From Poriferisodalis sp965208555 (GTDB lineage Bacteria; Actinomycetota; Acidimicrobiia; Acidimicrobiales; Poriferisodalaceae), in the NCBI RefSeq assembly GCF_965208555.1, contig NZ_OZ242342.1, positions 1,488,001-1,552,000 of the forward strand: a stretch of DNA of 64,000 nt. Reading direction: 5' to 3'. Positions 58,755 to 64,000 of the stretch are shown in pieces. Every line of letters begins with the position of its first letter. Within the stretch, counting starts at the first letter, position 1. Both the position numbers and the translations under genes were made by a program. Below the pieces are notes generated by a model that ran no database searches, was not told the origin of the DNA, and saw only the letters and a program-made list of their open reading frames with translations.

Positions 58755-58781
58755 GTGTAGCCACGCGCATGAGTCCCGTGA
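58755..58781 (+). repeat. 27-base direct repeat, copy 2
   Basis: GTGTAGCCACGCGCATGAGT then CCCGTGA, 676 bases after copy 1. Recombination between copies would delete the 162-residue gene. Confidence 0.65.
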
Positions 58782-58810
58782 CTTGGATCCTCTCTCGCCC
58801 GCATCCCACC

Positions 58811-59181
58811 TCACGAGGTGCCTGATCTGGTCGTCGAGACGAACTCGCAGGTCCTCGGTTTCGTTCCAGGCGAGATGCCGGGTGCTGCGTATCCGAACTG
58901 CAGTTCTTGCGGATGATCTCGTCTATAGGTGAAGATCGCCGGTTTGCCGAGACCATGCGCGAATCCGACTTCGCGATCGACGCTCCCGCGCACGCCGTCG
59001 CTAGCGTCGGTGAAGTCCTCAACGGCAGAGTCTGCTTGGCTTGTCTTTGCCTGCATCTGCGCGTCGCTGAGTCCAGCGTCTCGGTCCAGCGGTTCTCGCC
59101 TGCAGCCTCCCGCTCGGCCGTTTTGCGCCGAAGCTCCCGCAGTGGAAAGGACACCTGTTGCTGACCGGCCGGATCGGTCAT
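58811..59181 (-). pseudogene. Frameshifted remnant resembling nucleoside deoxyribosyltransferase/TIR-like proteins
   Basis: An N-terminal frame from ATG 59181 reads MTDPAGQQQVSFPLRELRRK; a different minus frame carries on with ASDGVRGSVDREVGFAHGLG, KPAIFTYR, the E-x-G-x-A-x-x-L-G-K-P element of nucleoside 2-deoxyribosyltransferase-like and related nucleotide-binding proteins, and ends at 58811. The part between is shifted. Such proteins are frequent in defence regions. Confidence 0.4.
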
Positions 59182-59351
59182 GAGTGCGAGCAGTAGTCAG
59201 GCACCTTCTTGCGGAACCACCGGGTCAGCGATGCGGCGAGCACTCCTATCGCCCAGCGACCTGGTCCTGCCGGCGACACAACGACTTCCCTGCGCGTCAC
59301 GGTCAGCACTTTGGTCGGGTCATGCTGCGCAGCAGGCGGCTTCCGCAGTCG

Positions 59352-60668
59352 CTAACCGCCATCGGCTGTCGAGTCATTCTGCGAGCGGTGTTCATCTCCT
59401 ATGGCGGGGCTAATCCAAGTGCCGGGTCGCGCGGACTGAATGAGACGGATCGCATCCATGGATTCCATTCGGTCCTCGGCGACATCTCGCCAGATGGGGA
59501 ACAGGTCAACAGTCCGAATGTGAACGGTCTCGGCGACTCGGGCGACTTCGTCGAGCGCAGGGTTGGGCGAAGGCCGAGTCGAGGGATCCCTGCGCCGGTG
59601 CGGGTTCGTGATCCATAGAGTCAGATCAGGGAAGCGCTCATTCTCCTCGCGATATAGATCGCGGTATTCGCGCAACTGACGGGCGTCGCTCGACTTGGTG
59701 TCGTTGGGATAGCCCTTGACCTCGACGATCGCCTCCCACGTGTCGTCACCGGGCACCGTCAGGCGCAGATCCTCGCGATTCGCATCGCTGGGCGACTTCT
59801 CCTTATCCATGTTGCGCACTTGGAATCCGATTCCGGCTAGGAGTTCTTCGACGGCCTCGACAAGGTCGTCGCCATCGCTCCACAGAGCCCGAACGACTCC
59901 GGCTTCGGCACGCTCAGCTTCGACGCGCATCTCGTCCTTCAGACGCTCTCGGTTCCTTCGCATCCGTTCGATCTTGGAGTCGATGTCGGCGATCTTCCGG
60001 GCGACGCGTAGCTGGTCGGGGGTGTACCAGTCCGACGGCTGCAACAGTCGCGGCGGCGGCGTGGGGACGCGGCCAGGCGAGATCTCGTGCAGGTCCTGAA
60101 GAAACGAGCGAAACCACGCGCCGAGATTGTCAACGAACGGCAGCGCGAGCGTGATGATCGGTTGACCTTCGCCCTGACCTGCGTGCGTGCGTTGATAGCG
60201 CAGCGCGACCGGACGTCTGATGGTCGTTTCAACCAGATGCTCTGGATCTGCCTCCCAGTCACGCGTTGCTTCAATCGTCTCTGGCGCATCGCTGTCGCTC
60301 CACAACGACTTCACTAGATCATCCGCCAGCTCCCTGTAGAACTCGGGACAAGTCTCAGGCACCCACAACTGGTGTTCGGTGCTGTTCTCGGATCGAAGCG
60401 CGATCTTGCCCGTAACCCCGCGCGTGTCCGGGTGGTGCCAATGCGTCTCCAGCCACCGCGGCGCAAGAGCGAGCACGTGTATCGCCCTCGGAAACCTCGC
60501 CACATGCGGCGCTGACATGACCGCTATGTCCGTTTCGAACGGACTGAAGCGCTCGACGTAGTCGGCCCAGGAAGCCACGTTGTGCAGCGTTCCGCACAGC
60601 GGCTCGATGGCGTCAACCCGCTCCTGGTCCAAGCCGACAGCTGCGACTCGCGGCCTTGCGAACTCCAT
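59352..60668 (-). CDS. PD-(D/E)XK nuclease-like protein with coiled coil
   Basis: 438 residues from ATG 60668. Residues 1-220 are an unrecognised region; residues about 228-265 form a coiled coil (KIADIDSKIERMRRNRERLK); residues 280-370 look like a nuclease core with LLAGIGFQVRNMDKEKSPSD, EDLRLTVPG and WEAIVEVKGYP (Asp ... Glu-x-Lys). Close in spirit to effector nucleases of defence systems. No sensor or partner gene is obvious; the divergent small gene starts over its own start codon. Confidence 0.7.
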   Translation of the reverse strand: MEFARPRVAAVGLDQERVDAIEPLCGTLHNVASWADYVERFSPFETDIAVMSAPHVARFPRAIHVLALAPRWLETHWHHPDTRGVTGKIALRSENSTEHQLWVPETCPEFYRELADDLVKSLWSDSDAPETIEATRDWEADPEHLVETTIRRPVALRYQRTHAGQGEGQPIITLALPFVDNLGAWFRSFLQDLHEISPGRVPTPPPRLLQPSDWYTPDQLRVARKIADIDSKIERMRRNRERLKDEMRVEAERAEAGVVRALWSDGDDLVEAVEELLAGIGFQVRNMDKEKSPSDANREDLRLTVPGDDTWEAIVEVKGYPNDTKSSDARQLREYRDLYREENERFPDLTLWITNPHRRRDPSTRPSPNPALDEVARVAETVHIRTVDLFPIWRDVAEDRMESMDAIRLIQSARPGTWISPAIGDEHRSQNDSTADGG

Positions 60669-60885
60669 GTCTCACGAACCTCAAACTGGGAGCATCGACG
60701 CGGGGCACGCTACCGACCTCACTGCAGGCGAGCGCCGATGGCAAACCGCTGCTGCATCGCTGATGCGCCTCGCCCATCGCGGCACACGCTGGCCGACAGC
60801 GCTGCTAGGCAGATGCCTTTACGAGCACCTGTTCTCGATGCCAGCGGACCCAGCAAGACTCATCAATACCCAGTTACTCACATAG
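60667..60885 (+). CDS. Small protein, 72 residues, whose start codon overlaps the divergent start
   Basis: ATG 60667-60669 shares CATG with the minus ATG 60668. The product MSHEPQTGSIDAGHATDLTA continues with RRWQTAAASLMRLAHRGTRW, PTALLGRCLYEHLF, and is helical. No promoter room exists except inside the opposite gene, which lowers confidence. Confidence 0.35.
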   Translation: MSHEPQTGSIDAGHATDLTAGERRWQTAAASLMRLAHRGTRWPTALLGRCLYEHLFSMPADPARLINTQLLT

Positions 60886-60892
60886 CCTCGTT

Positions 60893-61090
60893 TTGCAATC
60901 GCGCACGAGACGACGTGCCGACGACTACGACGACTACCGGGTTGGGTACCTCGGTTTCCACAGCACTGAGGGCAACCTCTGGCTCGGCGACGAGCGACGA
61001 GTCCGCTTGGGCGAACTCGAAGAAATGATCGACGGACGCGCCATCGGACGCATCATCCACTTCAGCTCGTGCTCTGTTATGCGCCCCGAC
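60893..61090 (+). pseudogene. Fragment of a CHAT/caspase-like protease (DUF6642-like)
   Basis: The frame reads DDYDDYRVGYLGFHSTEGNL, VRLGELEEMIDGRAIGRIIH, FSSCSVMR. The FH and HFSSC stretches correspond to the His and Cys of caspase-like CHAT domains in which GIY..... HFGSC follows an FHG motif. The upstream part of the domain and everything after the Cys are missing. A decayed defence effector is likely. Confidence 0.5.
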
Positions 61091-61307
61091 CGCCACGCAA
61101 TCATGAGGTCGCAAGCCAGCGTCCATAGCATTCATGTGCAGATTGGTAGCTTTCATCTGCCATGCAACAGGGAGGGCTGCGCCGGCATTCGGCAGGTGCC
61201 GCGGGTGCGACTGACAGCCGATTGCGCGGATCGTATCGACCCAGCCCGCGAACGACGATGTCGAACGCACGCGCTCGCGCGAAGCACCGAGAAACGGCCT
61301 CGAAGAC

Positions 61308-62417
61308 ATGACACGAGAGGCCGGCACGGACCAGCGCCCCCAGGACCACAGCAATCAACCATCCACAGGCAGAAAGCGCTCGCGCAGCGGTCCGAGCGCG
61401 TTCGAGCGCGGAATCGACCCGCGCCAGCCTTGCTCGATCTGCGCCAAGCCGTTCGCTGATCTCCCATTGCAGGACGACCATGTAATGCCGATCGGATCAG
61501 GCAACGCCGCCGATGGGTTCGTGCTCGTCCACGCTGACGGCAAGTTCAGCGTGCACCCTGCGTCCCACAGGCCGACCAGTGGAGAGCTGTACGCGCCCGT
61601 GCCGTGCGGTGCGCTTACCCATGCCGGCTGCAACATGTCCAAGGGCGCAACACGAGACATAGGCAGATGGAGGCACTCAAGCCTCTCACCTCTCGTGATA
61701 GCGGTCAGCAAGTCAGGAAAGCGCGTTGTCGTCCCGACCCTGGAGATCCTCGACCCGGCCGACGAACTGGACTGGTCACTCGCCCAGCAGGAAGCCTATG
61801 ACCGCGGACTAGAAGCGTTGCGTCGCCAAGGCCATGAGTCAGCTCGACACTTCAAGACCATCGAGGAACTGCAATCCGAGCGACTGGACCTAGAGCGCGA
61901 TCAGCGACGGGTCGAAGCCGAAGCCGAAGCCGACGAAATGATCGCTAAGGCGGAAGCCAAGTTTGCTGCGATGGACGACTGGCGCGAAGTGCGAGCCGCC
62001 AACGAGAGAATCGCCAACAAATGGCGCGAAGTCGAGCAAGCCCTAGAAGACATGCAGGTTGAAACCGAGGTTGGGGGCTACTTCGACGGATGCTTCGAGT
62101 ACGACGCTGCTCAAGCACTGAAGCGACGCTGGTCCGCCACCTCGCGCCTCGGACAAGACCGAGCAAACCAGATCTACAGCGAAACAGTTCAGAGTTTCAA
62201 GGACTCACGCGTGGGCCAAGCACTGGCGAGGCACCTAATGACTCTCGACCCCGAGGACCGCGTCGCGGCCTACAACTCTCACGAAGAACAGCGAGCCCAA
62301 ACTCTCCGCCCTGTGGACCGAGCGAAGGCCGAAATAGCACGCGAAGCCATCGACGATCTCGACGTGGAACTTGCCTATGGAGGGTCCGACAGGGGATTCA
62401 TTGCGAAGCTCCGGTAG
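61308..62417 (+). CDS. HNH endonuclease with long coiled coil
   Basis: 369 residues. Residues 38-115 form an HNH/zinc domain: QPCSICAKPFADLPLQDDHV, MPIGSG, and CGALTHAGCNMSKG, with Cys pairs and the His of DDHV. Residues 165-270 are a coiled coil (ERLDLERDQRRVEAEAEADE). The C-terminus is helical (SRVGQALARHLMTLDPEDRV). The start may be later (ATG alternatives are few). Phage or defence-type nuclease; no partner recognised. Confidence 0.7.
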   Translation: MTREAGTDQRPQDHSNQPSTGRKRSRSGPSAFERGIDPRQPCSICAKPFADLPLQDDHVMPIGSGNAADGFVLVHADGKFSVHPASHRPTSGELYAPVPCGALTHAGCNMSKGATRDIGRWRHSSLSPLVIAVSKSGKRVVVPTLEILDPADELDWSLAQQEAYDRGLEALRRQGHESARHFKTIEELQSERLDLERDQRRVEAEAEADEMIAKAEAKFAAMDDWREVRAANERIANKWREVEQALEDMQVETEVGGYFDGCFEYDAAQALKRRWSATSRLGQDRANQIYSETVQSFKDSRVGQALARHLMTLDPEDRVAAYNSHEEQRAQTLRPVDRAKAEIAREAIDDLDVELAYGGSDRGFIAKLR

Positions 62418-62456
62418 CGCCCCTGCGGACGGGCCGGGACGCCAGACTTCGGTGTC

Positions 62457-62624
62457 GTGCGTCCTCACCTGACTCGCCGCTGCGCTCAACGAGGCATCGC
62501 TCGATATGCAACACACCCCGAAGGCGCAAGGAACCAAGCTGCCTTACCAGCACAGCGAACCGCCTTGACGACCATCCCGCAGGGGGCGACTCCACTGCTG
62601 ATGCCACCAGCCGCGCCGGAGTGA
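62457..62624 (+). CDS. Possible 55-residue protein behind a third, partial copy of the 35-base motif
   Basis: GGGCCGGGACGCCAG at 62431-62445 precedes GTG 62457 by 11 bases, the same distance as GACGCCAG to ATG in the two 35-base motif copies. The frame from GTG runs 55 codons to TGA 62622-62624 (RPHLTRRCAQRGIARYATHP). No homology; the case rests on the motif spacing. Confidence 0.25.
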   Translation: MRPHLTRRCAQRGIARYATHPEGARNQAALPAQRTALTTIPQGATPLLMPPAAPE

Positions 62625-62708
62625 GACTGTGGTCACCCGGTTCGGTCTTGGTCGCACAACGCGTCGGGACCGATGCGACACCCGATAACGGTTCCCGCAG
62701 GCGGGCTG

Positions 62709-63356
62709 TCAACGGTGGTGCAACAGGAGGCTCACGTGGCTCTCGAAGAACTCGAAGCCCGACGAGAGCGCGACTTCCGGATACTCGTGCAAGAAGCTGT
62801 CGATCCGGCTCGCGATCCAATCGTGCAGTTCGTCGTTTCCGGCCCGATAGCTCAGTTCGAGTGCGCGCAGCAGCACACTCAAGCGCTCCTCGTCATCGAC
62901 CTGCTCCAGCTCGGCGATTCGCAGATAGGCGTCGATGGCGGCTTGGCTGCGCTCCTTGAGGTTGCCATCGGCACGCACCCACAGCAGGTCCATGAGCCTG
63001 GCCTTGAGCAGCGGGTTCAGCCGGTCACTCGATGCGCAGGCGCGCCACAGATCCACTGACTGCTGCGGGACTTCCGACAGCTCCACCGGCGACGGCCTTC
63101 CTGCCGCGTCCGCAGGAGAGGGCACGAACGGGTCCCGCTCGCAGCCTCTCGCTGTAGTACTGAGACGCAGTTCGTACATGCAGGCTTCTGCGATTGCATA
63201 GAGCCCCCAGTCGTCAGGACAGTCAAGCCAGCGGTCGTAGAACGATTCACCGAGGTCACGCACTCTGACCCAGAAGCGCCCAGCGGTCATCGCGTCCGCG
63301 AAAAACGCATCCGCGTAGCTCACGTACCTATCAGCGTCAACCGTCTCCATGTCCAT
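62709..63356 (-). CDS. Hypothetical helical protein, 215 residues
   Basis: ATG 63356. Contains YVSYADAFFADAMTAGRFWV, DDWGLYAIAEACMYELRLST, AAIDAYLRIAELEQVDDEER and IASRIDSFLHEYPEVALSSG. The second half looks like helical repeats. It may be the N-terminal part of a longer family (DUF7380/DUF4209-like, tentative) truncated here. Overlaps the HTH gene by 20 bases on the same strand. Confidence 0.55.
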   Translation of the reverse strand: MDMETVDADRYVSYADAFFADAMTAGRFWVRVRDLGESFYDRWLDCPDDWGLYAIAEACMYELRLSTTARGCERDPFVPSPADAAGRPSPVELSEVPQQSVDLWRACASSDRLNPLLKARLMDLLWVRADGNLKERSQAAIDAYLRIAELEQVDDEERLSVLLRALELSYRAGNDELHDWIASRIDSFLHEYPEVALSSGFEFFESHVSLLLHHR

Positions 63357-63564
63357 GGCAAGGAGAATGCGCAGGCGAGCGACAACAGGTCACGAATTGC
63401 GCCCAAAGAAGCCATTCGAGGGTCGAACCAGCGTCTCTCCAGCGAGCCACGGTGCTCACACTGACACCGGCGACGCGGGCTGCCACGACTAAAGAGCCGC
63501 CACCGCGGGCACAGTCCACCACCCGTCGGATGCGGTGCCGCTTCTCGCTCTGTGTTGTCGCCAT
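63337..63564 (-). CDS. Small helix-turn-helix protein, 75 residues
   Basis: MATTQSEKRHRIRRVVDCAR then GGSLVVAARVAGVSVSTVAR and WRDAGSTLEWLLW: a homeodomain-like HTH as in transposase or terminase small subunits. The C-terminal 20 residues are poor in sense, so truncation is possible. Probably a relic or a small DNA-binding regulator. Confidence 0.45.
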   Translation of the reverse strand: MATTQSEKRHRIRRVVDCARGGGSLVVAARVAGVSVSTVARWRDAGSTLEWLLWAQFVTCCRSPAHSPCHGHGDG

Positions 63565-63709
63565 GGCGGCGACAATGCCCTCACATGCCGAGCGGCAGCA
63601 TCGTCGCGTCCGAATCGACAGCTACATTGCACGCCGCTGAACCAGGAGCCCTCCGATTGGATCGCCTCAGTGGCGGCATTCATGGGCACTGCGAACCTCG
63701 GAAATCGTG

Positions 63710-64000
63710 ATGCCAGAACTCGACATCGACGAAGCGCAAAGAACAGTCAGCGAGTTCCTGCAGGTGTTGAACGTGAACAAGTCCGTCGATGACGCCTACA
63801 GCATCCACGACATGAACTCTCAGTCAACCAGTCCGCGGGATCACCCTTCCCATTCCGGGCTTCTACGCCTGCAGCCGCTCATCGAGCAAATCGCCGGTGT
63901 CGTTGATCCGGACGAACCGAGAGACAGATTCAAGCCGCAAGGCCAATTCTGGCAATGGGATACCGCGAGTGAAGCCGCCGAACGTCTTGCCGGCATCCTC
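63710..64000 (+). CDS. Hypothetical protein, partial (continues beyond window)
   Basis: ATG 63710 opens a frame that stays open for 97 codons to the last base. Begins MPELDIDEAQRTVSEFLQVL, later LLRLQPLIEQIAGVVDPDEP and FWQWDTASEAAERLAGIL. The final stretch has the look of an abortive-infection or defence accessory protein, but no family can be named from this part. Confidence 0.6.
   Translation, partial: MPELDIDEAQRTVSEFLQVLNVNKSVDDAYSIHDMNSQSTSPRDHPSHSGLLRLQPLIEQIAGVVDPDEPRDRFKPQGQFWQWDTASEAAERLAGIL

Overview
The window is high-GC, densely coded bacterial DNA. GTG and TTG starts are frequent, 4-base ATGA/GTGA gene overlaps are common, and several genes have TAnnnT boxes only 6-9 bases before the start codon (leaderless promoters). 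Together with SigK/RskA-type regulation, an excalibur-domain nuclease, a polyphosphate-glucokinase-like ROK kinase and two DUF4389 proteins, this points to an actinobacterium, possibly Acidimicrobiia-like (inference; no rRNA or other marker gene is present). I saw no tRNA, rRNA or CRISPR array.

Layout. 1-9.4 kb is core-like: a photolyase cut by the window edge, FabH and a DUF1295 enzyme, two fasciclin (FAS1) proteins separated by an in-frame TAG, an ECF sigma factor and membrane anti-sigma of SigK/RskA type, and two cation/proton antiporters. 9.7-20.3 kb holds a SulP transporter, a fibronectin-III surface protein, an HNH nuclease, a secreted DUF1524 nuclease and hypothetical genes. 20.7-30.2 kb is one operon for uptake and breakdown of an amino-sugar compound: ROK regulator, M20 deacylase, ABC transporter, YhfX-like PLP enzyme, ROK kinase, NagB and a secreted protein that may attack cell-wall material. 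31.2-32.9 kb encodes a four-domain restriction-like protein (integrase SAM-like, two PUA/EVE-like, HNH). 33-39.4 kb is an osmolyte region: DUF4389, a betaine-binding protein, a BCCT transporter and, divergently, a protein that joins a betaine-binding domain to a glutamate-receptor-like potassium channel.

39.8-64 kb is an accessory region rich in nucleases and short genes. It includes an Mrr-like enzyme, two PD-(D/E)XK-like proteins, a second ECF sigma/anti-sigma pair, two AbiEi-like regulators without a visible toxin, a PP2C phosphatase cassette, three decayed copies of one IS481-like element, a chain of six very small overlapping genes, and broken genes (caspase-like, nucleotide-binding-like). 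The density of nucleases, relics and orphan small genes suggests a defence island with rapid turnover.

The most notable item is the betaine-binding-domain/GluR0-like channel fusion at 37327-39432. Next are the integrase-SAM/EVE/HNH protein, the chain of six micro-genes at 57211-58737, and a 35-base upstream motif placed exactly 6 bases before two (perhaps three) start codons in the 51-62 kb region.
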